In this document: piece by piece, positions 26,134 to 34,122 of the stretch
How the letters are laid out: every line of letters starts with the position of its first letter
Position numbering within the stretch: position 1 is the stretch's first letter
Origin: PALSA-610 sp038213435
GTDB lineage: Bacteria; Actinomycetota; Acidimicrobiia; IMCC26256; PALSA-610
Direction: 5' to 3'
Length of the DNA stretch: 64,000 bases
Assembly (NCBI GenBank): GCA_038213435.1
Contig: JBBQTI010000001.1
Coordinates: forward strand, 116,009-180,008
Notes under the pieces: generated by a model
What the model was told of the DNA's origin: nothing
The model's database searches: none
The model's input: only the letters and a program-made list of their open reading frames with translations
Translations under genes and position numbers: made by a program

Positions 26134-26847
26134 TCATTTCGTGTCGCCGGTGTCGAACCACGTCCACTGCCAGGGCGTGATCGTCTCCAGCGATCCGGCG
26201 AAGACCGTACGACCGGTCGAGCTCTCTCGCCGGCGGCCCACGATGGGTGCGAGCCGGTCGTTCATGTCGAGCGGCCGCGCATCGAGCCAGGTCACCGTCA
26301 CTCGCCGCTGTTCGTCGGCGAACGACCACGCGCCCGCGACGCCTGGTTGCGCGCAGAGCGCCGGCAGGTGGACGCCGCGGATCTGCTCCTCGCCGGCCGC
26401 ATCGTCGCCGTCGGGCAGCTCCTCGACCTCGACGTATACGCCGAGGTTCGGGCGGTACGGAACGGACTCGGCGGAGATCAGCACTCTCGACGCGACCGCC
26501 GCACCGCGCAACGCGAACGGACCCGAGAGCCGGGCGCGCCGGTGCAGATGGAACCGTCCGACCGCGCGCAGATCGCGCCCGAGCTGTCTGAACTCGCCGA
26601 GTGTGCGCTCGACCGGTTCGGTCATGAGGTACAGCGTCATGTAGTGGATCGAGTCGAGCGGCGGCTCGCTCACGACACGCGCCGCGCGACACGCAGGCGT
26701 CGACACCCAACGCTGCCCGTACGCGATCCCGTCGAGCGGGAACTGCTCGGGCATGTGATCGAGCTGATGCCACTCGTTGTACGCGTGGTGCTCGCCGGGA
26801 TCGGTGATCTCGGTGAACGAGAAGAAACCGAGCCGGACCTTGTTCAT
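26134..26847 (-). CDS. Uncharacterised protein, possible dimeric alpha/beta-barrel (EthD/Dabb-like)
   Basis: The 237-residue protein has YNEWHQLDHMPEQFPLDGIAYGQRW near the N-terminus, a His-rich helix-strand pattern like that of EthD/Dabb-type dimeric alpha/beta-barrel proteins, then YMTLYLMTEPVE. A second related half may lie at LGVYVEVEELPDGDDAAG and onwards. No catalytic function can be assigned. The ATG overlaps the stop of the upstream thioesterase (ATGA at 26844-26847), so the two form an operon. Confidence 0.65.
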   Translation of the reverse strand: MNKVRLGFFSFTEITDPGEHHAYNEWHQLDHMPEQFPLDGIAYGQRWVSTPACRAARVVSEPPLDSIHYMTLYLMTEPVERTLGEFRQLGRDLRAVGRFHLHRRARLSGPFALRGAAVASRVLISAESVPYRPNLGVYVEVEELPDGDDAAGEEQIRGVHLPALCAQPGVAGAWSFADEQRRVTVTWLDARPLDMNDRLAPIVGRRRESSTGRTVFAGSLETITPWQWTWFDTGDTK

Positions 26848-27266
26848 CTCGGTCCGTAGTCGCGCACCGCGATCGTCACGCGAGACGTCGCGCAGAGACG
26901 ATCCTGGTCGTCGCGCATGTCGACGTCCCACACCCAACTCATGCGGCCGCGATGGATCGCGACACCGACGCCGTGCACGGTGCCTTCGCTGACCGGTCGC
27001 AGAAAGCTCGTGTTGTTCGACATCCCGAGGGGGACCCGACCTTCCGGGCGAACTGCGAGCGCGGTACCCATCGACGCAAGGGTCTCCGCGATCGCGGCGT
27101 AGACACCGCCGTGAAGGATGCCCATCGGTTGACATACCTCCGGACGAACGGGCAGGTGGCCGGTGCACCGGCCGATCTCGTCGGACTCGTCGACGACGAA
27201 GCCGATGGTCGCGTCGAACGCGTTCTCTACAGGTACGCGGAGCTCATACGGTGCGGCGTCGGTCAT
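26844..27266 (-). CDS. PaaI-type hotdog thioesterase
   Basis: This 140-residue protein has the hotdog-fold signature CQPMGILHGGVYAAIAETLAS, in which HGG and the following acidic residue of the central helix form the active site of PaaI/YdiI-type acyl-CoA thioesterases. SNNTSFLRPVSEGTVHGVG follows as the next strands. It would hydrolyse acyl-CoA, possibly aryl-CoA, esters. The ATG at 27266 was preferred over upstream in-frame starts because it sits 8 nt after TAGCTT and the extension is low-complexity. It is divergent from the SnoaL gene with overlapping promoters. Confidence 0.85.
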   Translation of the reverse strand: MTDAAPYELRVPVENAFDATIGFVVDESDEIGRCTGHLPVRPEVCQPMGILHGGVYAAIAETLASMGTALAVRPEGRVPLGMSNNTSFLRPVSEGTVHGVGVAIHRGRMSWVWDVDMRDDQDRLCATSRVTIAVRDYGPR

Positions 27267-27274
27267 GAGGGCCG

Positions 27275-27284
27275 AAGCTAGTGT
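27275..27284. promoter_or_regulatory. Overlapping bidirectional -10 elements
   Basis: TAGCTT on the minus strand (27275-27280) and TAGTGT on the plus strand (27279-27284) overlap by two base pairs. The plus element is 6 nt from the ATG at 27291 and the minus element 8 nt from the ATG at 27266. One melted region could thus serve both directions. Confidence 0.55.
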
Positions 27285-27290
27285 GAGGCG

Positions 27291-27770
27291 ATGGGCGCGG
27301 GCACGTGGGAGAGCCACCACGCGATCACCTCATTGATGTTCCGATACGCGGAATATGTCGACGCGGCCGACTTCGATGGGATCGCATCGCTGTTCGCCGA
27401 CGCGATCATCAGCAACGAGGGCGTCGACACCGAGATCGTCGGCGGCGAGGCGGTCAAGCAGCTCTACCTGCGCACCAACCGGGTGCACGATGACGGAACG
27501 CTGCGCACCCGTCACCTCACGTCGAACGTCATCGTCGACATCGAGGAGGTGGCCGGTACCGCGACCGCCCGCTCCGCATTCGTGGTGTTCCAGCAGACTT
27601 CGGCGCTGCCGCTGCAGCCGATCGTGACCGGCCGCTACCGCGACCGGTTCGCGCGCGCCAACCGGGGCTGGCGCTTCGCGCAACGGCACATCGTGGTCGA
27701 TCACGTCGGCGACGTCCGGGAGCACCTCGCGTTCGATCTTGCCGCGTTCCGGGAACAGCACCGGCAGTAG
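27291..27770 (+). CDS. SnoaL/NTF2-like protein
   Basis: The 159-residue protein has the alpha-plus-beta cone pattern of SnoaL_4 proteins: an N-terminal helix HHAITSLMFRYAEYVDAADFDGIASLFAD, the helix VKQLYLRTNR, then strands HLTSNVIVDI, ARSAFVVFQQT and WRFAQRHIVVD. Members include isomerases, hydroxylases and dehydratases, but most are uncharacterised. The ATG is preceded by TAGTGT at 6 nt and the mRNA is probably leaderless. Its stop codon TAG forms part of the next gene's -10 element. Confidence 0.83.
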   Translation: MGAGTWESHHAITSLMFRYAEYVDAADFDGIASLFADAIISNEGVDTEIVGGEAVKQLYLRTNRVHDDGTLRTRHLTSNVIVDIEEVAGTATARSAFVVFQQTSALPLQPIVTGRYRDRFARANRGWRFAQRHIVVDHVGDVREHLAFDLAAFREQHRQ

Positions 27771-27773
27771 TGT
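27768..27773 (+). promoter_or_regulatory. Leaderless -10 element built on a stop codon
   Basis: TAGTGT includes the TAG stop of the SnoaL gene (27768-27770) and lies 7 nt before the GTG at 27781 of the flavodoxin gene. This decides the GTG start there and suggests separate leaderless transcription inside the operon. Confidence 0.45.
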
Positions 27774-27780
27774 CCGCGCG

Positions 27781-28257
27781 GTGTGCGCGGCCGCCGCCCG
27801 TCATCTGCTCTTCGTCTACCACTCGCGTTCGGGCGGCACCCAGGCTCTGGCCGACGCCGCGATCGCCGGCGCCACGAGCGACGAGATCGACGGGGTCGAG
27901 GTGCGCGTGCGGCCGGCCTTCGATGCGACGATCGACGACGTGCGGTGGTGCAACGGCATCGTGCTCGGCACGCCGGAGAACTTCGGCTACATGAGCGGCG
28001 CATTGAAGGACTTCTTCGAGCGCATCTACTACACGCTCCTCGACGAGACACGCGGACTTCCTTACGCGCTCTTCGTGAAGGGTGGCCATGACGGCGAGGG
28101 CGCCGTCCGTAGCGTCGAACGGATCGTGACGGGCCTCGCCTGGAAGGGAGTGCTGGCACCGGTGCTCGTGGTCGGCGAGCTCGACGACGCGGCACTCGAA
28201 CAATGCCACGAGCTCGGTATCACGTTCGCGGCCGGCCTCGAAGCCGGAGTGTTCTGA
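27781..28257 (+). CDS. Flavodoxin/NADPH-dependent FMN reductase-like protein
   Basis: This 158-residue flavodoxin-fold protein has the FMN phosphate loop LLFVYHSRSGGTQALADAA and the isoalloxazine loop GIVLGTPENFGYMSGALKDFFERIYY, ending with a WrbA/NQO-like helix. It likely binds FMN and carries out two-electron reduction of quinone-like or nitro substrates, or acts as an electron carrier. GTG at 27781 was chosen over an upstream TTG because of the TAGTGT element at leaderless spacing. Confidence 0.85.
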   Translation: MCAAAARHLLFVYHSRSGGTQALADAAIAGATSDEIDGVEVRVRPAFDATIDDVRWCNGIVLGTPENFGYMSGALKDFFERIYYTLLDETRGLPYALFVKGGHDGEGAVRSVERIVTGLAWKGVLAPVLVVGELDDAALEQCHELGITFAAGLEAGVF

Positions 28258-28273
28258 CCGCGATGAGCCGGCG

Positions 28274-29434
28274 ATGAGTTACGGAACGCTCGCGCTCGTC
28301 GTCGCGGTCGGTCTGCTCGGTCCCCTGGTCGCGCGGTTACCGACCCGAGTTGCTCCACCTGTCGTCATCGGCGAGATCGTCGCGGGCGTGATCCTCGGAC
28401 GGACCGGCACACGCACGATCGTCGCGACGCAACCGACGCTCGCGTTCCTCGCCGACATCGGTTTCGCGTTGCTGATGTTCATCGTGGCGCTGAGCCTGCC
28501 GCTGCGCGACGCGCGACTCAGGGGCGCCGTCCGTCGCGGCGTGTGGGCGACTGCGGTCACCCTCGGGCTCGCGATCGGGCTGGCGTACGCGGTTGCCTCC
28601 GTCACCGAGCTGCACCGACCGGGGATCCTTGCGGTGCTCATGGCATCGAGCTCGGCCGCGATCGTGCTGCCGATCATCGGAACCCGTCCGGACGACGACG
28701 CGCTGCTGGTGACGATCGCGTGGGTGTCGTTCGCCGACATCGTGACTGTGTTGGCCGTCCCGTTCGTCCTCTCGACCGGAGGCTTCGGCCGTACGCTCTC
28801 GGGGGCGGCGCTGGTGCTCGCCGGCGCGGCCGCGATGGGCCTCGTGATCGGGCGTCTCATCGCGCTCCAACCGGTCGAGGCTCTGCGCCATGCGTCGCAT
28901 CGCCTGGACTGGGCCCTCGACCTCCGGTTCTCCCTCCTCGTGCTCTTCACCCTCGCGTGGATCGCCGAGCGCTTCGACACCAGCGCACTCCTCGCCGGTT
29001 TCGCCGCCGGCGTGATGGTGTCGCTGCTCGGCGAGCCGAGACGCGTCGCCGATCAGCTCATCGGGCTGGGCGAAGGATTCTTCGTTCCCCTGTTCTTCGT
29101 CGTACTCGGCGCACGTCTCGACTTGCGCGCGCTGGTGCAATCACGAGATGACCTGTTGTTGTTCGCGCTGCTTGCGATCGGAACCACACTCGTCCCCGTA
29201 ACGGTCGCCGCGATCATGCGGCTGCCCCTGTCGAGCGGCTTGCTGGCCGCGGCCGCGATGGGCGTACCGTCGGCCGTCACCTCTCTCGGACTCGCGACCG
29301 GCGCGCTCCGACCGGGCCAGGCCGCGGCGGTCATGGGCGCGGCGGCGCTGTCACTCGTGGTCGCCTGCGTCGGCGCGGTCCGCGTCGGGGCAAGTCCGTC
29401 GGTCAATCCACGCGCACCGGACGACGAGGGGTGA
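28274..29434 (+). CDS. CPA2-family cation/proton antiporter
   Basis: The 386-residue membrane protein shows about 12 hydrophobic helices. Typical CPA2 motifs are present: VAPPVVIGEIVAGVILG in helix 2, DIGFALLMFIVALSL in helix 3, ASSSAAIVLPI in helix 5 and WVSFADIVTVLAVPFVL with the ion-binding Asp in helix 6. FVPLFFVVLGARLDLRAL marks the last third. It exchanges Na+ or K+ for H+ across the cytoplasmic membrane. The regulatory TrkA-N domain found in KefB-type members is absent. It starts 16 nt after the flavodoxin stop. Its 3' end overlaps the convergent gene by 32 bp. Confidence 0.88.
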   Translation: MSYGTLALVVAVGLLGPLVARLPTRVAPPVVIGEIVAGVILGRTGTRTIVATQPTLAFLADIGFALLMFIVALSLPLRDARLRGAVRRGVWATAVTLGLAIGLAYAVASVTELHRPGILAVLMASSSAAIVLPIIGTRPDDDALLVTIAWVSFADIVTVLAVPFVLSTGGFGRTLSGAALVLAGAAAMGLVIGRLIALQPVEALRHASHRLDWALDLRFSLLVLFTLAWIAERFDTSALLAGFAAGVMVSLLGEPRRVADQLIGLGEGFFVPLFFVVLGARLDLRALVQSRDDLLLFALLAIGTTLVPVTVAAIMRLPLSSGLLAAAAMGVPSAVTSLGLATGALRPGQAAAVMGAAALSLVVACVGAVRVGASPSVNPRAPDDEG

Positions 29435-30671
29435 AGACGAAGGTCGCGCCGCCGCTGATCTTCGCCAGCGCGATTTCCGGCGCTTCCTTGGCCGGAGTGG
29501 CGGAAGGATCGATCACCGCTTCGTAGGCAAACCGCTCGTCGCCGCGTAACGCGACGGCATGACATGTGGCTCGTGGATCGACTGCCTGCACGAGCGCGTC
29601 GAGGGCTCGATCGCCGGCACCGCCCAGCTGCGAGAACCAGGTGAAGCCATCGGCCTCTTCGAGCACCGGACACGGCCCGAGCGCGAATCGAACGGTCGAG
29701 TCGTCGACCACATCCACGCGAAGATCCACGTACGTGCGCGGCCAGAACATCGGGTGCAGCCGCAGCAGCCGCGCCATGGCGGCTCCGTCACGGGTCTCGA
29801 TCTCGAGGACCGGCACCAAGCGCTGCGCGGTCATCCCCGCGAGCCCGGTGAAGATCTGGGGCAGCAACGCGAGCGCCGTTTCCTCGCCGTAACGCTTCGA
29901 CACCGAGACTGCGAAGGCGCGCAGCAGCAGATGACTCTGGACCGCGATCTCCTGCAACGCGATCACGAGCGCACGGTGCGAGAGATCTTCGAGCTCGAAG
30001 TCGGGATCGAAGTCGCCCGAGTAGTCGTCCCAACCACCGGGCTCCGCCGCCGTCCCGGGTAGGGCGATCGGCGGTTCGTCGATCGGCACATCGGCAATCT
30101 TCGCTTGCTCGACGATCGCGAGATACGGATGCGCCTCTACCGGCTCGAATGAGGGGTCGATCGTGATCGTCCAGCGGCAGTGCGGTTCCCGGCCCGCCGG
30201 GACGCGCGGCGGCCGGTGCACCGGCCGGACCTGCGCGCGCGGGTTCGTCGCGACCGCAGTGGCATCGAATGTGGGGTCCTCGATCGCGTGGCACATCCCG
30301 TGCACGTAGTCGTCACCCAAGGGTTCGACGTCGAGCAGCGCGCCGCAGTGCGCGAGCCAGAACTCTCCGTGGTCGCCGTCTTCCACGCGAAATCGAAAGT
30401 CCATGAAGTGGTGCGGCGCACCGATATCGAGCTGAATGTTCTTGAGGATCGTCGGTACGTCACCATCGCCGAAACGAAGCGCGCGCTGCGTGCGCCGGGA
30501 ATAGACCGGGCTCGCGGCCATCCACTCCTCGATCGCGATCTGCTGCATCTCCTCGCGCGTTCGGCCCGTGTGGACGAGGGGCATACCGACGCGATCCTGG
30601 AGGTGGCCGTGCAGCAGCCATTCGCGACCGAGCACCGCGAGCTGCGAGCGCGACAACGTGTCGAGCTCCAT
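29403..30671 (-). CDS. Uncharacterised protein of 422 residues
   Basis: I do not recognise the family with certainty. The sequence is soluble and evenly composed, beginning MELDTLSRSQLAVLGREWLL. It has HHFMDFRFRVEDGDHGEFWLAHCGALLDVEP (cysteine and histidine in a beta-rich region), a proline-rich linker, CRWTITIDPSF and a C-terminal half with alternating strands. Similar proteins occur in mycobacteria and relatives without known function. It starts 3 nt after the aldo/keto reductase with a perfect AAGGAGG ribosome-binding site, so it is the second gene of that operon and may act in the same pathway. Confidence 0.7.
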   Translation of the reverse strand: MELDTLSRSQLAVLGREWLLHGHLQDRVGMPLVHTGRTREEMQQIAIEEWMAASPVYSRRTQRALRFGDGDVPTILKNIQLDIGAPHHFMDFRFRVEDGDHGEFWLAHCGALLDVEPLGDDYVHGMCHAIEDPTFDATAVATNPRAQVRPVHRPPRVPAGREPHCRWTITIDPSFEPVEAHPYLAIVEQAKIADVPIDEPPIALPGTAAEPGGWDDYSGDFDPDFELEDLSHRALVIALQEIAVQSHLLLRAFAVSVSKRYGEETALALLPQIFTGLAGMTAQRLVPVLEIETRDGAAMARLLRLHPMFWPRTYVDLRVDVVDDSTVRFALGPCPVLEEADGFTWFSQLGGAGDRALDALVQAVDPRATCHAVALRGDERFAYEAVIDPSATPAKEAPEIALAKISGGATFVFTPRRPVRVD

Positions 30672-30674
30672 CGC

Positions 30675-31622
30675 TCAAACCTCCTTCGATGCGGCAATCA
30701 CCGCGTCGATGTCGCTGAGGTCTGCACCACTCAGGCGCCATTCGGCCGCCGCCGCGTTCGCGGCCACCTGGTCGGGCTTCGTCGCCCCGGCGATCACGCC
30801 GGCGACGACCGGGCGCGCGAGCAGCCAGGCAAACGCGAGCTCCAGCAGCGTGTGCCCGCGTTCCCGGGCCCACGCGTCGAGCGCCTCGACGCGGTTCATG
30901 ACCGCGTCGGAGAGCGCCTGCTCCTGACGATCCGCGGGCAGCGCGGCCAGCCGGGTGCCGGCGGGAGGGGCAGCGTCCCGCGTGTACTTGCCCGACAGGA
31001 CGCCGCTCGCCAGCGGGAAGTAAGGAATGAACGCGAGGTCGTACTTCGTGCACGCGTCGAGCACTCCCTGCTTCTCGGGGCCCCGCCGCAGGAGGCTGTA
31101 CTCGTTCTGCACGCTGACGAACCCGGCCCACCCGTGCTCGGCGCTGATGCCCGCCGACTCCTCGATCATCTCCGCAGAGAAGTTGCTGCAGCCGATCTCC
31201 CGGACCTTGCCCGCGCGCACGAGCTCGTCGAGCGCACCGAGGGTCTCCTCGATCGGCGTGGCCCGGTCGGGAAAATGCAGCTGGTAGAGATCGATGCGGT
31301 CGGTCCCGAGCCGGCGGAGCGAGTCGTCACACGCGCGCGCGACGTACGCCGCGCCGCCGCCACCCTTGCGCTCGTCGTCGATCCGACCGCCGAACTTGGT
31401 GGCGATCAGCGCCCGGTCGCGGCGACCGGCCAACGCCCGCCCGAGGAACTCCTCGCTGCGCGTCTCCCCGTAGATATCGGCGGTGTCGAACAGGGTGATG
31501 CCGGCGTCGAGCGCCGCGTCGACGACCCCCTCGGTCGCGGCCTCGTCGATCCGGCCCCCGAAGTTGTTACAGCCGAGGCCGACGACCGACGCGTCGAGAG
31601 CACCGATGGAGCGGGTCTGCAT
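30675..31622 (-). CDS. Aldo/keto reductase
   Basis: This 315-residue TIM-barrel oxidoreductase has GLGCNNFGGRID, the catalytic Asp-Tyr segment LFDTADIYGETRSEEFLG, catalytic Lys in ATKFGG, IDLYQLHFPD with the active-site His, and REIGCSNFSAEMI. It reduces carbonyls with NADPH. The ATG at 31622 begins the conserved MQTRSIGALDASVVGLG; the frame continues upstream only as low-complexity sequence. CATGCT lies 6 nt before the ATG. It precedes the uncharacterised 422-residue gene by 3 nt. Confidence 0.9.
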   Translation of the reverse strand: MQTRSIGALDASVVGLGCNNFGGRIDEAATEGVVDAALDAGITLFDTADIYGETRSEEFLGRALAGRRDRALIATKFGGRIDDERKGGGGAAYVARACDDSLRRLGTDRIDLYQLHFPDRATPIEETLGALDELVRAGKVREIGCSNFSAEMIEESAGISAEHGWAGFVSVQNEYSLLRRGPEKQGVLDACTKYDLAFIPYFPLASGVLSGKYTRDAAPPAGTRLAALPADRQEQALSDAVMNRVEALDAWARERGHTLLELAFAWLLARPVVAGVIAGATKPDQVAANAAAAEWRLSGADLSDIDAVIAASKEV

Positions 31623-31704
31623 GTGGTCAGCATGGCCCAGCCGCCCGCGCCCTGTCAGGTGGTCAGGCGGGTAGGGCGGGGCGCGGACCGAGCCGGCCGA
31701 GCGG

Positions 31705-32829
31705 TCAACCGGCGGACGCCGCCGCGGCCGCCTCGCGCTGGCGCGTCGTGCGGTGCACGCGGTCGGTGTCGAACGTGGGCAGGACGTGCTTGCCGAACGT
31801 CTCGATCGTCTCGAACGCGAGGTCGCGTTCCATCGTCGACGAGAGCAGGCCGAACACGACCTGGTCGACCCCCGCGTCGACGTACTTGCGAATCGCGACC
31901 TCGACCTCGTCCGGCGTGCCGTACGCCGTGTCACCGGCCGCGATCGAAGCGTCGATCTGTTGGGGAGTGGGGTCGGGCAGGAGTGCCGGCCACTCCGGTA
32001 TGCCGGCCGGTCGCGGAAAGGTGTCGAGATACCGCAACAAGAGACTGCGGTGGTAACCCATGCCGAGATCGGCGCCCAGCTCGCGCGCGCGCTGGCCGTC
32101 CTCCAGACAGAGCAACTGCGTGGTGACCATGATGTTGTCGTTCACGAAGTCGCCGACCGGCTCGGCCCGCCCGATCTCGTCCTTGTAGAGATCGACGAGC
32201 GGCTTGACCGACTCGGGGCCGCCGATCGTGAAGCACAGCACGCCCAGTCCCATGCGAGCGGCCTTCCCGAAGGTGGAAGGATTGCCGGCGGCGACCCACA
32301 TCGGGGGATGAGGCGCGGAATACGGCTTGGGTAGAACGTTGCGCGCCGGCATGGAGAAGAACCGGCCGTCGAAGCCCGCGTACTCACCGGGCCGCCACAT
32401 CTTGTGGAACTCGCCGACGACCTCGTCGAACATGTCGCGCGTGAGGTCGGGATCGGTGATACCGAAGCCCTTTTGCTCGGTCGTCGACGAACCGCGACCC
32501 ATGCCGAACTCGAAGCGACCCTCCGAGAGATGATCGAGGAGCGCGACCCGCTCCGCAACGCGCGCCGGGTGATTGACGGGAGGCGTGACATTGAAGATTC
32601 CGGAGCCGAGATGTAGGTACGTCGTCGCGGCTGCGAGGTAGCCGAGAAACACTTCGTTCGCCGACAGATGTGAATACTCCGTGAGGAAATGGTGCTCCGT
32701 CGCCCACGTGTACTTGAATCCGACGCGCTCCGCGGCTTGCACGATCGCAACCTCGTCCATGATGCGCCGATGTTCGTTGCCGTTGAATTGCGGCAGGACG
32801 CACGCGCTGTTGAAGAGCCCGAACTCCAC
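31705..32829 (-). CDS. LLM-class flavin-dependent oxidoreductase (luciferase-like monooxygenase)
   Basis: The 374-residue protein has the LuxA-like barrel pattern: GFKYTWATEHHFLTEYSHLSANEVFLG, LGSGIFNVTPPVNHPARVAERVALLDHLSEGRFEFGMGRGSS and PPMWVAAGNPSTFGKAARMGLG. The EHHF motif and long insertions resemble bacterial-luciferase-type monooxygenases that use FMNH2, more than the F420 enzyme at 16211. It could oxygenate aldehydes, ketones or xenobiotics. It starts at GTG with an AGGG ribosome-binding site. It is in tandem with the aldo/keto reductase, 83 bp upstream. Confidence 0.88.
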   Translation of the reverse strand: MEFGLFNSACVLPQFNGNEHRRIMDEVAIVQAAERVGFKYTWATEHHFLTEYSHLSANEVFLGYLAAATTYLHLGSGIFNVTPPVNHPARVAERVALLDHLSEGRFEFGMGRGSSTTEQKGFGITDPDLTRDMFDEVVGEFHKMWRPGEYAGFDGRFFSMPARNVLPKPYSAPHPPMWVAAGNPSTFGKAARMGLGVLCFTIGGPESVKPLVDLYKDEIGRAEPVGDFVNDNIMVTTQLLCLEDGQRARELGADLGMGYHRSLLLRYLDTFPRPAGIPEWPALLPDPTPQQIDASIAAGDTAYGTPDEVEVAIRKYVDAGVDQVVFGLLSSTMERDLAFETIETFGKHVLPTFDTDRVHRTTRQREAAAAASAG

Positions 32830-32915
32830 GGTAACCCTGCTCCCTCGCCGCGCCGACGCGGCGCCCCGGCTTCGATACGGCGCGAGACGCTACCCCGCGT
32901 CAACCTCCGGGGCTC

Positions 32916-32921
32916 TACCAT
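32916..32921 (+). promoter_or_regulatory. Leaderless -10 element of the beta-propeller lipoprotein gene
   Basis: TACCAT is 7 nt upstream of the ATG at 32929. No ribosome-binding site precedes that ATG, which fits leaderless translation. Confidence 0.55.
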
Positions 32922-32928
32922 CCGCCGT

Positions 32929-34122
32929 ATGGTGCGCCGACACACGTCTGTCGTCGCGAGCGTGTTCTGCGCCGCGGTGTTCTCATTGCCCGCGTGCGCG
33001 GGTGTTGGCGACACGAAGGGCGCGGCGACGCACCGCTCGTCGACGCAGATGACGACGTCGTCGTTTTCGTCGAACCGAGCAGCGTCGCGCCAAGCATCGT
33101 TTGGGCGCGGACGTGCGGGCAACGGCGTCGACATCTATGCAGCCGATCGCCCGAATGCGTTGTCCGACGTCGTCAAGCACGACCGGGCCCTCGTATACGT
33201 ACCGAACTCGCTGAGCAACACGGTCGACGTCATCGACCCCGTAACCGCGCAGGTGGTCTCGCACTTCGCCGTCGGCGAGTTGCCGCAACACATCGTGCCC
33301 GCGTGGGATCTGAAGACGTTGTACGTCACGAACGACCGCGGCAACACCTTGACCCCGATCGACCCCGCGACCGGAAGTCGGGGCCCGGGGATTCCAGTCG
33401 AAGACCCTTACAACATGTACTTCACTCCCAACGGGAAGTTCGCAATCGTCGTCGCCGAGCGACTCCAACGTCTCGACTTCCGCGACCCGCACACCTTCAA
33501 GCTCGTGAAGTCGGTGCATGTCGACTGCCTGGGCGTCGACCACGTCGACTTCTCGGCCGACGGGCACTACCTGATCGCGAGCTGCGAATTCTCCGGCAAG
33601 TTGCTGAAGCTCGACGTGGCGCGCAAGAAAGTCGTCGGCACGATCGTGTTGAACGGAGGTGACGCCAAGCCGCAGGACGTGAAGCTCGATCCCACCGGGC
33701 GCGTCTTCTACGTCGCCGACATGACGCGCGGCGGCGTCTACACGGTCGAGGGCGACACGTTCGCCGTGACCGGGTTCGTCGCGACGGGTGCCGGCGCGCA
33801 CGGCCTCTACGTCAGCCGCGACTTCAAGGTGCTCTACGTGACGAATCGGGACGCGGGGACCGTCTCGCTGCTCGATTTCTCGACCGACTCGGTGACCCGA
33901 ACGTGGACGATCCCGGGCGGTGGCTCACCCGACATGGGTGGCGTCTCGGCCGACGGCAAGGTGCTGTGGGTATCGGGCCGTTTCCACGGCGTCGTCTACG
34001 CGATCGATACCACGACCGGCGCGCTCCTGCACGAGATCCCGGTCGGCTCGGGACCACACGGCCTCAGCGTCTTCCCGCAACCGGGCCGTTACTCACTCGG
34101 TCACACCGGCGTCTTCCGCTAG
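32929..34122 (+). CDS. YncE/YVTN-type beta-propeller lipoprotein
   Basis: The 397-residue protein has a basic start MVRRHTSV, a hydrophobic stretch and the lipobox-like LPAC, so it is probably a lipoprotein anchored outside the membrane. A Ser/Arg-rich linker is followed by seven-bladed YVTN-type propeller repeats, each with the pattern LYVTN..G.TL..ID..TG (for example LKTLYVTNDRGNTLTPIDPAT and FKVLYVTNRDAGTVSLLDFST). Such proteins are surface or periplasmic binding proteins; no enzymatic motif is visible. Its TAG shares a palindromic CTAG with the convergent MFS gene's stop. Confidence 0.87.
   Translation: MVRRHTSVVASVFCAAVFSLPACAGVGDTKGAATHRSSTQMTTSSFSSNRAASRQASFGRGRAGNGVDIYAADRPNALSDVVKHDRALVYVPNSLSNTVDVIDPVTAQVVSHFAVGELPQHIVPAWDLKTLYVTNDRGNTLTPIDPATGSRGPGIPVEDPYNMYFTPNGKFAIVVAERLQRLDFRDPHTFKLVKSVHVDCLGVDHVDFSADGHYLIASCEFSGKLLKLDVARKKVVGTIVLNGGDAKPQDVKLDPTGRVFYVADMTRGGVYTVEGDTFAVTGFVATGAGAHGLYVSRDFKVLYVTNRDAGTVSLLDFSTDSVTRTWTIPGGGSPDMGGVSADGKVLWVSGRFHGVVYAIDTTTGALLHEIPVGSGPHGLSVFPQPGRYSLGHTGVFR

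Noticed and set aside
31640..31680. GTCAGG direct repeats upstream of the aldo/keto reductase as an operator
   Set aside because: Only two short imperfect copies; recorded as a possible half-site of the 8357 palindrome and not as a feature.
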